A stretch of DNA of 64,000 nt from JBBECF01 sp040881945 (GTDB lineage: Bacteria > Pseudomonadota > Alphaproteobacteria > Dongiales > Dongiaceae): assembly GCA_040881945.1 (NCBI GenBank), contig JBBECF010000108.1, forward strand, positions 1 through 64,000, written 5' to 3'. Position 1 is the stretch's first letter, and each line of letters opens with the position of its first letter. Shown piece after piece: positions 49,103 through 58,070 of this stretch. A program made the position numbers and the translations under genes. The notes under the pieces were generated by a model, which saw nothing but the letters and a program-made list of their open reading frames with translations, was not told the origin of the DNA and searched no databases.

Positions 49103-49441
49103 ATGCCTACGAAGTCCAAATCCACCCGCAAGAAGGCCGGCATCGGCCGCAAGCGGAAGGTGCGCAAGTCGGCGGCAGCGGGCAAGACGACCGCCCGCAA
49201 GGTCAAGAAGCCGGCTCGCAAGACCGCCGCGCGTAAGAAGACGGCGCGCAAGACCACGCGCGCGAAGACGGTACGCCGGAAGACGGCGCGTAAGACGGTT
49301 CGCCGCAAGACGGCCGCGTCGCGCAAGCGCGTGGTGCGGAAGTCGGCGAAGCGCAAGTCGCCGGCCAAGCGCAAGACCATGGCCTCGCGCCGTACGGTCG
49401 CGCGCAAGGCGTCGCGCAAGCGTTCGACGGGCAAGCGCTAA
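49103..49441 (+). CDS. Histone H1-like lysine/arginine-rich DNA-binding protein
   Basis: A 112-aa protein made almost only of K, R, A, T, S and V, in imperfect repeats such as ARKTAARKKTARKTTRAK and VRRKTARKTVRRKTAASRK. There are no acidic residues in the body and no globular domain. Such proteins (HctB/KAP-like, AlgP-like) bind DNA by charge and help nucleoid packing. The ATG at 49103 has AAGGAG 6 bases upstream. Similar genes are common and fast-evolving in Alphaproteobacteria, so its role is inferred from composition. Confidence 0.85.
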   Translation: MPTKSKSTRKKAGIGRKRKVRKSAAAGKTTARKVKKPARKTAARKKTARKTTRAKTVRRKTARKTVRRKTAASRKRVVRKSAKRKSPAKRKTMASRRTVARKASRKRSTGKR

Positions 49442-49482
49442 GGCGCCTTGCCTCTCGTTTGCGTTCTATCGATCTGCCCCCA

Positions 49483-49550
49483 GGGACGGCTCGTCCCCCG
49501 GAGCCATGCTCCGGCGGTCGCGTCGGCCCTGGGGACGCTCGATCCCAGGC
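49483..49550. repeat. Cluster of three small hairpins between convergent genes
   Basis: GGGACG-GCT-CGTCCC (49483-49497), CCGGAGC-CAT-GCTCCGG (49498-49514) and a weaker CCTGGGGA...TCCCAGG pair (about 49529-49549) follow each other. They lie between the 3' ends of the H1-like gene and the acetoacetyl-CoA synthetase gene. They may act as a two-way transcription end without T-tracts, or be another repeat family. Confidence 0.6.
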
Positions 49551-49613
49551 GCGTTGCTCGTGTCCTGTCCCGAAATTCGTTACGCCAACCTCGGCGTGCC
49601 CGCCGCGCGTCGG

Positions 49614-51563
<1,950 letters not shown>

Positions 51564-51707
51564 GTCACAGCCTCGACTTGACCGTCGTGATTGGCGCCCC
51601 ATCCTCATGTAACACTATACTGTGGGGCAAGCCGCACCGTTGAATTCAGCTTGCCACAGATCGCCGACCGCGCCGGGGCGAGGCCGGCTGCGCGGTCGAG
51701 GGCGTGC

Positions 51708-51713
51708 TATAAT
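51708..51713 (+). promoter_or_regulatory. Consensus -10 hexamer before the HicB remnant
   Basis: A perfect TATAAT 39 bases before the HicB-like ATG. A hairpin with arms GACCGCGC and GCGCGGTC (51666-51697) covers the place of the -35, which has no good match. It is possibly the promoter/operator of the former TA operon. Confidence 0.4.
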
Positions 51714-51751
51714 GCCGCCGGCGATTGAGGTGCGGCGATTGGAGTGCGACG

Positions 51752-51937
51752 ATGACGACGCTTACTGCCTACATCGAGTACGATCCCGAGACGAAATTAT
51801 ACGTCGGCATCGTGCCGGGCCTTCCCGGCGCGCACACGCAGGCGGCGACGCTGGACGAACTGCGCGAGAACCTCAAGGAGGTGACCGAACTCGTCCTCGA
51901 GCAGGACGAGAGCCTCACCCCGACACAAAGGCCGTGA
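51752..51937 (+). pseudogene. Truncated HicB-like antitoxin
   Basis: A 61-codon frame. MTTLTAYIEYDPETKLYVGI followed by PGLPGAHTQAATLDELRENL is the N-terminal HicB fold. The chain ends EQDESLTPTQRP, about 10-15 residues short of normal short HicB proteins. The end coincides with the start of a HicA tail in another frame, so a deletion has probably joined the two genes. It could still fold as a small HicB domain. Confidence 0.7.
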
Positions 51938-52019
51938 CATCGCGCCGCCGCTGCTGCGCGCCATTCTCGATGACGTTGGCTTGAGCGCGGACGAGTTCGT
52001 GCGGCTCCTGCGATCGTGA
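51918..52019 (+). pseudogene. C-terminal remnant of a HicA toxin
   Basis: In the frame ending at TGA 52017-52019, the codons from 51918 read PRHKGRDIAPPLLRAILDDV then GLSADEFVRLLRS. This matches the last third of HicA proteins (P-H-K-G-R-D-I..G-T-L-R-x-I-L). The N-terminal two thirds, with the catalytic histidine, are absent. It overlaps the end of the HicB fragment, which marks an internal deletion of the former hicB-hicA pair. Confidence 0.7.
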
Positions 52020-52035
52020 GCGTCGGGGGCTGTCG

Positions 52036-52464
52036 CTACTTCGCGAGCGGCGTCCCGGCGCGGCTCGACACGGCGAGGGCGGCGACGCAGTCGAGGTCCA
52101 CGCCGTCTGCGCCACGGCAGGCGGGGATGTCGTTGACGAGCACCCGCCCGATGCCGGAACACGGCCCCTCGACCAGCGCGAACGTCGCCACGGTCGTCTT
52201 GTCGTCGCGCAGCGGTGCCAGGTCGACGAGCAGCCGCTGTGCGATCACCCCGGCCTGGTCGAACACGAACAGGTCGATGTTGAAGCGGTCGAGCGCATGG
52301 CCGAGCCGATTGTCGATGACCAGCGAGGCCTGGCATTTCCCATCGGTCTCCTCGAGCTTGTTGAGCTCGATGGACAGGGCCGGCTCGGCCGCCAGGCCGC
52401 GGCCGGCGAGCGCCGTCAACGCCGCCGCGGCGCCGAGCGCCCGGACGATAGATTTCGAGTTCAT
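52036..52464 (-). CDS. Exported hypothetical protein (Tat-signal-like family)
   Basis: A 142-aa secreted protein. The signal peptide (IVRALGAAAALTALAGRGLA) is cut before AEPALS. The mature part has LSIELNKLEETDGKCQASLV, then DNRLG and FNIDLFVFDQAGVIAQRLLV, ending with VNDIPACRGADGVDLDC. Three cysteines could form disulfides. It resembles small alphaproteobacterial periplasmic proteins labelled Tat-pathway signal proteins; function is unknown. I chose MNSKS at 52464 for a clean signal peptide. Confidence 0.75.
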   Translation of the reverse strand: MNSKSIVRALGAAAALTALAGRGLAAEPALSIELNKLEETDGKCQASLVIDNRLGHALDRFNIDLFVFDQAGVIAQRLLVDLAPLRDDKTTVATFALVEGPCSGIGRVLVNDIPACRGADGVDLDCVAALAVSSRAGTPLAK

Positions 52465-52578
52465 CGCGATGGTCCCCCCTCTGGTCCGTCCCGGGACAGG
52501 CCGGCCGCCGCTATCCAATCCCCGGATCGCGGACTTGCCCTTGGTTTTGGCCGCCGCACTCCTTTAGTCTGCCCGGCC

Positions 52579-53580
52579 ATGGGGCAATCCGGCAATATCC
52601 TCGCGCGACGCTTCGCGCCGCCGCCGCCGCTGCGCGCGGCGCTGTGGATGGTCGGCTCGGCGGTTTTCTTCTCCGGCCTGTCCGGCGTGATCCGCCACCT
52701 GGGGCAGGAGATGCACCCCTTCGAGGTGGCGTTCTTCCGCAACCTGTTCGGTCTCGCCTTCATGCTGCCCTGGCTGTGGCGGGCCGGGCGCGCGGGCCTG
52801 AAGACCCGGCGGCTGGCGCTCTACGGCGTGCGCGCCTTCCTCGGCCTGCTGTCCATGCTGTGCTGGTTCACGGCGCTCGCCCTGCTGCCGATCGCCCAGG
52901 TGGTGGCGCTGTCCTTCACGGCGCCGCTGTTCGCCACCATGGCGGCGGCGCTGTTCCTCGGCGAGACGGTGCGCGCCCGGCGCTGGACCGCGACGCTTGC
53001 CGGCCTGGTCGGCGTCGGCGTCATCCTGTGGCCGCAGCTCGAAGGGGCGGGCGGCGCCGGCCTGTCGCCGGGCGCCATCCTCGCCCTGCTCTCGACCGCG
53101 ATCTCGGTGGCCATAACGCTCATCATCAAGCGGCTGACCCGCACCGAGCCGGCCAACGCTATCGTCACCTACATGGTGCTGCTCATGACGCCGATGTCGC
53201 TGGTGCCGGCCGCCTTCGTCTGGACCTGGCCGCCGCTCGACACCTGGCTGTGGCTGGTCGCCCTCGGCGGGCTGGGCAGCCTCGGTCATGTCTGCTATGT
53301 CCGCTCGTTCGCCCTGGCCGACGCTTCGGCGGTGATGCCCTATGACTACACGCGCCTGCTGTTCGCCGCGCTGATCGGCTGGATCGCCTTCGGCGAGCTG
53401 CCGACGATCTATACCTGGATCGGCGCCGCCGTCATCGTCGCCTCGGCGATCTACATCGCGCGCCGCGAGGCGCTGTTCAACCAGTCGGCCGCTACCAGCG
53501 CCGCGGCCGGGGCCGGCGAAGCCGGGCTCGCCGCCCCGACCGAGGCCGGCCCGGCGCGGCCGCGTCGGCCGGGCGGATGA
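52579..53580 (+). CDS. EamA-family (DMT superfamily) transporter
   Basis: A 333-aa membrane protein with about ten helices in two EamA repeats (about residues 20-150 and 165-300). Marks are FRNLFGLAFMLPWLWRAGR, SFTAPLFATMAAALFLGETV and VMPYDYTRLLFAALIGWIAF. Members export or import metabolites such as amino acids, S-adenosylmethionine or nucleosides; the substrate is not clear. The C-terminal 35 residues are an alanine/proline-rich cytoplasmic tail. Confidence 0.9.
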   Translation: MGQSGNILARRFAPPPPLRAALWMVGSAVFFSGLSGVIRHLGQEMHPFEVAFFRNLFGLAFMLPWLWRAGRAGLKTRRLALYGVRAFLGLLSMLCWFTALALLPIAQVVALSFTAPLFATMAAALFLGETVRARRWTATLAGLVGVGVILWPQLEGAGGAGLSPGAILALLSTAISVAITLIIKRLTRTEPANAIVTYMVLLMTPMSLVPAAFVWTWPPLDTWLWLVALGGLGSLGHVCYVRSFALADASAVMPYDYTRLLFAALIGWIAFGELPTIYTWIGAAVIVASAIYIARREALFNQSAATSAAAGAGEAGLAAPTEAGPARPRRPGG

Positions 53581-53591
53581 GGCGGCCGGGG

Positions 53592-53969
53592 TCAGCCGCC
53601 GAACGAGGCGTCATCGAGCCGGTCGAGCGCCGCCCGCGCGCGGGCGCGGTGGCCGTCGGCGATGTGCGGCGCGATGGCGCGGATCGCGGCGAACAGTACC
53701 GCCGCGTCGTCGGTGAAGCCGAGCCAGGGCAGGAAATCCGGCAGCATGTCGGCCGGCACCACGAAATAGGCGAGCGCACCCATCAGCACCGCCTTGGCCC
53801 GTAGCGGCGTCGCCGGATCGACGGCGCAGTAATAGGCGGCGAGCGCGTCGTCGAGGAACGGGACGCGCGCGGCGTGGCGGCGCAGCTTGTCCCAGAAGCC
53901 GCGTTCGACCCGCGCCCGGTCGCGTTCGTACTTGCGCGGATCGTAGGGGACGAGGTCGGTCCCGGTCAT
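53592..53969 (-). CDS. YkvA-like DUF1232 protein
   Basis: A 125-aa protein of the DUF1232 family. The central block RAKAVLMGALAYFVVPADML then PDFLPWLGFTDDAAVL is the conserved amphipathic hairpin. A charged helix precedes it (KYERDRARVERGFWDKLRRH). Function is unknown. The ATG at 53969 follows a long unrelated open frame. It is divergent from the SDR gene by 105 bases. Confidence 0.88.
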   Translation of the reverse strand: MTGTDLVPYDPRKYERDRARVERGFWDKLRRHAARVPFLDDALAAYYCAVDPATPLRAKAVLMGALAYFVVPADMLPDFLPWLGFTDDAAVLFAAIRAIAPHIADGHRARARAALDRLDDASFGG

Positions 53970-54074
53970 GGCGCTGCATATGGGCGCCGAGCCGCCGGCA
54001 CGCAATGCCGGCGCCCCCGGTCGCCAGGCCGGCGCCGATCTGCTATGTACGGCCGTCGGCAGCGGGAGGCGGAA

Positions 54075-54836
54075 ATGCAGGTCAAGGGACAGGCCGCCCT
54101 GGTCACCGGCGGCGGCTCGGGCATCGGCGCCGACGTGGCGCGCCACCTGGCGGCGGCGGGGGCCAGGGTCGCGGTCCTGGACATCGACGAGAACGGCGCC
54201 CGGACGGTGGCCGCGGAGATCGGCGGCTTCGCCGTCGCCTGCGACGTGAGCGACGCCGCCGCCGGCGAGGCGGCGGTGGCCGCGGCGCGCGCCGCGCACG
54301 GGCCGGCGCGCATCCTGGTCAACGTCGCCGGCATCCTGATCCCGGGGCGCATCCTTGGCCGCGACGGACCGCTGCCGCTGGAAAAATTCAGGCGCGTCAT
54401 CGACGTGAATCTGGTCGGCACCTTCAACATGATGCGGCTGGCGGCCGCCGACATGGCCGGCCTCGACCCGTTGGAGGACGGCGAGCGCGGCGTGATCATT
54501 TCGACCTCGTCGGTCGCCGCCTATGAGGGGCAGATCGGCCAGGCCGCCTATGCGGCCTCGAAGGCCGGCATCGCCGGCCTGACCATCGCGGCGGCGCGCG
54601 ATTTGGCGCGTTCGGGCATCCGCGTGCTGACCATCGCGCCCGGGCTGATCGCGACGCCGATGATGTCGAACCTGCCGCCCGAGGTGCAGAAGAGCCTGTG
54701 CGACTCGGTGCCGTTCCCGACCCGCCTCGGCCACGCCCACGAATTTTCGCGCCTGGCCCTGCACATGATCGAGAACGTACTGCTGAACGGCGAGGTCGTG
54801 CGCCTGGACGGCGCGCTCCGCCTGGCGCCGAAGTAA
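54075..54836 (+). CDS. Short-chain dehydrogenase (HSD10/3-hydroxyacyl-CoA dehydrogenase type)
   Basis: A 253-aa SDR. The NAD-binding motif is TGGGSGIG (about residue 12), followed by VLDIDENG selecting NAD. The structural NVAG and the catalytic serine in IISTSSVAAYEGQIGQ come next, and the active pair is YAASK (about residue 162). The insertion between NVAG and NLVGTFN and the tail VPFPTRLGHAHEFSRLALHM match type II 3-hydroxyacyl-CoA dehydrogenases. The ATG has GGGAGGCGGA before it. Likely in fatty-acid or branched-chain breakdown. Confidence 0.9.
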   Translation: MQVKGQAALVTGGGSGIGADVARHLAAAGARVAVLDIDENGARTVAAEIGGFAVACDVSDAAAGEAAVAAARAAHGPARILVNVAGILIPGRILGRDGPLPLEKFRRVIDVNLVGTFNMMRLAAADMAGLDPLEDGERGVIISTSSVAAYEGQIGQAAYAASKAGIAGLTIAAARDLARSGIRVLTIAPGLIATPMMSNLPPEVQKSLCDSVPFPTRLGHAHEFSRLALHMIENVLLNGEVVRLDGALRLAPK

Positions 54837-54890
54837 CCGCTGGGGCCGCGCTTGGCGGCGGGGCGGCGCGGCAGTATGTTCTGCGGCGCC

Positions 54891-55334
54891 ATGGCCCGTT
54901 CCGCCGTCCCGCCGGTTTCCTTCTCCGCGCCGCCGAGTCTCGAGGAAATCGAGGAGATCGCGGCCCGCGCCTATGAATCGGTGCCCGCCGAACTGCGCCG
55001 CTTCGTCGGCGACGTGGCGATCCGCGTCGAGGACTTTCCCGACGCGGAGACGGAGCAGGAGATGGAGCTGGAGTCGCCCTTCGACCTGCTCGGCCTCTAT
55101 CGCGGCGTCGACCTGGCGCGCAAGAGCGTCACCGACGTGGTCGGCGACATCGACATGATCTTCCTCTACCGCCGGCCGCTGCTCGACGAGTGGTGCGAGA
55201 CCGGCGAGAATCTGGCGCATCTGGTGCGCAACGTCCTGATCCACGAGATCGGCCACCATTTCGGGCTCAGCGACGACGACATGGAGCGCATCGAGGCCGC
55301 GGCCGACGACGCGGACGAGCGCCGCCAGCACTAA
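54891..55334 (+). CDS. Zincin-like metallopeptidase (UPF0054-unrelated, PF06262 type)
   Basis: A 147-aa minimal zincin. The zinc motif is HEIGHHFGLSDDDM (HExxHxxGxxD) at about residue 120. The start region FSAPPSLEEIEEIAARAYES and the block VEDFPDAETEQEMELESPFD are typical of this possible-peptidase family. Substrate is unknown. Start choice is between ATG 54891 (used) and ATG 54876. Confidence 0.88.
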   Translation: MARSAVPPVSFSAPPSLEEIEEIAARAYESVPAELRRFVGDVAIRVEDFPDAETEQEMELESPFDLLGLYRGVDLARKSVTDVVGDIDMIFLYRRPLLDEWCETGENLAHLVRNVLIHEIGHHFGLSDDDMERIEAAADDADERRQH

Positions 55335-55336
55335 CG

Positions 55337-55957
55337 TCAAGGCCGGCGAGCATCGGATCGACCATCGCCGTCGGCGAGCACGGCGCGCACCCGCGCCCTG
55401 AGTTCCGGCAGCAGCTCCTCGGCGAACCACGGATTGCGCCGCAGCCAGGCGGTGTTGCGCCAGCTCGGATGCGGCAGCGGCCAGAAGCCGGGCGCCGCGT
55501 CGCGCCATTCGCGCACGGTCTCGGTCATGGTCCGGCCGCGGCCGAGATAGAAGACCTGGGCGTAGCGGCCGACGAGAAGCGTCAGTTCGATGCCGGGCAA
55601 CGCCGTGCGCAGCCGGTCGTGCCACAACGGCGCGCATTCCGGGCGCGGCGGCAGGTCGCCGCCGCCCGGCGCCGTCCCCGGATAGCAGAATCCCATGGGC
55701 ATGATGGCGATGCGGGCCTCGTCGTAGAACGCCGCGCGGTCGAGGCCTAGCCAATCGCGGAGTCGGTCGCCGCTCGGGTCGTTGAACGGCAGGCCGGTCC
55801 TGTGCACGCGCGTTCCCGGCGCCTGGCCGACGATCAGCAACCGCGCCGTCGGGCCTGCGCGCAGGACCGGCCGCGGCCCCTGGGGCAGATGCGCCGCGCA
55901 GACCCGGCAGGCGCGCGCCTCGGCGAGCAGGGCGGGCAGCGTCTCGCCGCCGCTCAT
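55337..55957 (-). CDS. Uracil-DNA glycosylase superfamily protein
   Basis: A 206-aa member of the uracil-DNA glycosylase superfamily. Motif A is LLIVGQAPGTRVHRTGLPFN (about residue 41) and motif B is PLPHPSWRN. The N-terminal CRVCAAHLP resembles an iron-sulfur corner of UDG-like proteins. It is distinct from the larger glycosylase at 19817-20701, and target bases are unknown. Its ATG overlaps the stop of the Sir2 gene (ATGA). Confidence 0.85.
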   Translation of the reverse strand: MSGGETLPALLAEARACRVCAAHLPQGPRPVLRAGPTARLLIVGQAPGTRVHRTGLPFNDPSGDRLRDWLGLDRAAFYDEARIAIMPMGFCYPGTAPGGGDLPPRPECAPLWHDRLRTALPGIELTLLVGRYAQVFYLGRGRTMTETVREWRDAAPGFWPLPHPSWRNTAWLRRNPWFAEELLPELRARVRAVLADGDGRSDARRP

Positions 55958-56688
55958 TCCGCCGCCAGCAGCCGGTCCACATAGGCCGGCACGACGCGGC
56001 CGGCGGGACCATAGACGCACTCGGCGAACAGGCCCTGGCCGTCGGATGGCTCGAGGTTCAGCTCGACCGTATGGGCGCCGGCGGCCCGCGCCTCGCGCAC
56101 GAACCCGGCGGCCGGATAGACCGTGCCCGATGTCCCGATGGCGACGAACAGGTCGCATGTCGCGAGCGCCGCGGCGATGCGGTCCATCTCGAGCGGCATC
56201 TCGCCGAACCATACGACGTGGGGCCGACACGCCCCGGCGGCGGCACAACCGGCGCAGACCGTGGCCCTGTCGATGTCGCCGCGCCAGTCGACGACGATTC
56301 CGCAGGTGCCGCAGCGCGCCTTCAAGAGCTCGCCGTGCATGTGGATCAGATTGCGGCTGCCGGCGCGTTCGTGCAGGTCGTCGATGTTCTGGGTCACGAG
56401 CAGGAGCGGCCCGGACCAGCGCCGCTCCAGCTCCGCCAGCGCGCGATGCGCCGGGTTGGGCGCGATCGTCGGCCCGCAGAGCCGGCGTCGGCGCGCGTTG
56501 TAGAAGGCGTGCACCCGGTCGGGGTGCCTGGCGAAGGCCTCGGGCGTCGCCACGTCCTCGACCCGAACGCGCGCCCAGATGCCATCGGCGTCGCGGAAGG
56601 TGTCGAGCCCGGATTCCTTCGAGACGCCGGCGCCGGTCAGGACGACGATGGACCGCCCGCGCGCCGTTTCCGCGGTTCGTTCGCGCAT
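55954..56688 (-). CDS. cobB: NAD-dependent protein deacylase, Sir2 family
   Basis: A 244-aa class III sirtuin that removes acyl groups (in bacteria often succinyl or acetyl) from lysines using NAD. NAD motifs are VLTGAGVSKESGLDTFRD (about residue 16) and TQNIDDLHERAG. The catalytic histidine is in LIHMHGELLKARC. Zinc ligands form C-X2-C ... C-X2-C (RCGTCG, VCAGC). PHVVWFGE is standard. It is coupled to the UDG-like gene and divergent from the phosphatase gene. Confidence 0.95.
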   Translation of the reverse strand: MRERTAETARGRSIVVLTGAGVSKESGLDTFRDADGIWARVRVEDVATPEAFARHPDRVHAFYNARRRRLCGPTIAPNPAHRALAELERRWSGPLLLVTQNIDDLHERAGSRNLIHMHGELLKARCGTCGIVVDWRGDIDRATVCAGCAAAGACRPHVVWFGEMPLEMDRIAAALATCDLFVAIGTSGTVYPAAGFVREARAAGAHTVELNLEPSDGQGLFAECVYGPAGRVVPAYVDRLLAAE

Positions 56689-56737
56689 GGCGGATCGCTA
56701 TGATGCCCGGCGCACCGAGTCAACAACGGAGCCGGCG

Positions 56738-57211
56738 TTGGTCCGCGTCCTCTTCGTGTGCCTGGGCAACATCTGCCGCTCGCCGACGGCCGAGGGCGTC
56801 TGCCGTCAGCGCGTCGTGGCGGCCGGTCTCGACGACCAATTCGCCGCCGACTCCGCTGGCACCAGCGACTTCAACGCCGGCAGCCCGCCGGACCCGCGGG
56901 CGATCGCCGAGGCGGCGGCGCACGGCATCGACCTGTCGGGCCTGCGCGCCCGCAGGGAGACCGCCGAGGACTTCGACTGCTTCGACCTCGTCCTCGCCAT
57001 GGACCGCGCCAACCGGCGCGACCTGCGGCGGCTGGCCCCGGCGGACGCCAAGGGGCGGCCGCGCCTGCTGCTCGACTACGCGCCCGCGCTCGGCCGGCTG
57101 GAGATCCCGGACCCCTTTCTCGGCGGGCCGGCCGACTATCGGCTCGCCTTCGAGTTGATCGCGGCCGGCGTCGACGGGCTGCTCGACGCGCTGCGGCGCC
57201 CGCCAGATTGA
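56738..57211 (+). CDS. Low-molecular-weight protein tyrosine phosphatase
   Basis: A 157-aa phosphatase. The P-loop is VCLGNICRSP (C-X5-R-S) near residue 8 and the general-acid loop is EIPDPFLGG. The middle has AADSAGTSDFNAGSPPDPRA and LVLAMDRANRRDL, as in the family. I chose the TTG at 56738, which has GGAG 6 bases upstream; ATG 56687 is possible but overlaps the divergent cobB start. It may act on tyrosine kinases of polysaccharide export or on small phosphates. Confidence 0.9.
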   Translation: MVRVLFVCLGNICRSPTAEGVCRQRVVAAGLDDQFAADSAGTSDFNAGSPPDPRAIAEAAAHGIDLSGLRARRETAEDFDCFDLVLAMDRANRRDLRRLAPADAKGRPRLLLDYAPALGRLEIPDPFLGGPADYRLAFELIAAGVDGLLDALRRPPD

Positions 57212-57234
57212 CCGCGATTGGCGTCGCGGATTCC

Positions 57235-57564
57235 CTATCGGACGACGACGGATAGCTCGGCGCGGGCCTTACGCTTCGGACCGACGGTAATCTGAACGTC
57301 CTGACCGAGCGCCGTCAGAAACTCCATGAGACGCTCGACGGAGAACGTGCCGGACTGGCCGCGCATCAAGGCGGAAACGTGCGGCTGCTTGATCCCCAGG
57401 ACCTCGCCTGCCTGGCTCTGCGTCAAGTCGCGTTCCTTGATCAGGCGATAGATTTGCAGTGTGAGGCGCGCCTTGAGCTGTTCACGCTCCGGGTTCGGGA
57501 AGCCCAAATCGGCAAACACGTTGCCGCTGCTTTCCGTAACCCCGATCTTCGGTTTCCTGGCCAT
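57235..57564 (-). CDS. XRE-family antitoxin
   Basis: A 109-aa helix-turn-helix protein. The HTH lies at about residues 37-75: IYRLIKERDLTQSQAGEVLG, then IKQPHVSALMRGQSGTFSVE. It ends VQITVGPKRKARAELSVVVR, with the DVxITV segment of HigA2/MqsA-neighbour-type antitoxins. It pairs with the RelE-like toxin encoded 2 bases upstream, toxin first. Expected to neutralise the toxin and repress the promoter at 57936-57965. Confidence 0.92.
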   Translation of the reverse strand: MARKPKIGVTESSGNVFADLGFPNPEREQLKARLTLQIYRLIKERDLTQSQAGEVLGIKQPHVSALMRGQSGTFSVERLMEFLTALGQDVQITVGPKRKARAELSVVVR

Positions 57565-57566
57565 GA

Positions 57567-57917
57567 CTAATTCAGCCTTTCTCTATAATCCTGCACGGCG
57601 GCGGCAAGCCGATGCTCGATCATGTCTATTTGCCTCTTGGGCGTGGCGACGCCCTTCGTGGATTTCTTCTCGAAGGCATGTAGAACGTAGATCGCGTCCC
57701 GAAATCGCAGCGTGTACACGGCTCGATATGTGCGGCTGTCGTCGGACGCGACGATTTCAAGCACGGATCGTCCTGCGAAGCCCTTCAACGCCTTCACGGT
57801 GGGGTACTCCTCGCCGCATTGGGCGGCGTACAGCGCCTGTCCGATGTGCCGTTGAACGGTTTTCGGGAACGTCTTGAGATCCCGTCTCGACGACCCAATC
57901 CACCGGACAGGCTTCAT
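57567..57917 (-). CDS. RelE/HigB-like toxin (Gp49 family)
   Basis: A 116-aa RelE-superfamily toxin of the phage-derived Gp49 (DUF891) type. It starts MKPVRWIGSSRRDLKTFPKT. Signature blocks are KALKGFAGRSVLEIVASDDS, RTYRAVYTLRFRDAIYVLHA and FEKKSTKGVATPKRQIDMI, the F-x-K-K-S-x-x-G pattern typical of intact proteins. Likely an mRNA interferase. The ATG at 57917 follows GGAG and a good promoter; a longer start at 57965 would overlap that promoter. Confidence 0.92.
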   Translation of the reverse strand: MKPVRWIGSSRRDLKTFPKTVQRHIGQALYAAQCGEEYPTVKALKGFAGRSVLEIVASDDSRTYRAVYTLRFRDAIYVLHAFEKKSTKGVATPKRQIDMIEHRLAAAVQDYRERLN

Positions 57918-57935
57918 CTCGGACTCCACAATACG

Positions 57936-57965
57936 AATATACGTCTTTTTGTATAGTTCTGTCAA
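57936..57965 (-). promoter_or_regulatory. Promoter of the RelE/XRE toxin-antitoxin operon
   Basis: On the minus strand a perfect -35 TTGACA (57965-57960) and a -10 TATATT (57941-57936) are 18 bases apart. The imperfect palindrome ACG-TATATT-CGT covers the -10, a likely antitoxin operator. The leader to the ATG at 57917 would be about 12 bases. It is the best promoter match in the window. Confidence 0.65.
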
Positions 57966-58025
57966 CCGGCGGCGCCCGCCCGCCGCCGCAGGGTGCCTCC
58001 CGAAGCCGTGACGAGTCTCAAGCGC

Positions 58026-58056
58026 GATCCGCCGGCGACTATCTGCCGCCGGCGGA
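58026..58056. terminator. Hairpin after the catalase gene
   Basis: A perfect 11-bp stem, ATCCGCCGGCG and CGCCGGCGGAT, around a 9-base loop. It lies just beyond the catalase stop codon and before the TA promoter. On the plus strand it is followed by TTT; on the minus strand, the direction of katA, there is no T-tract. It could slow or end the catalase transcript. Confidence 0.5.
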
Positions 58057-58070
58057 TTTCCATGCCCGCG

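Noticed and set aside
53510..53560. Possible sixth copy of the palindromic element in the C-terminal tail of the DMT transporter
   Set aside because: GGCGAAGCCGGGCTCGCCG looks alike, but the conserved ends CTCGCCTCGGCG and AGCCAGGGCCGG are missing, so it is more likely ordinary GC-rich tail sequence.
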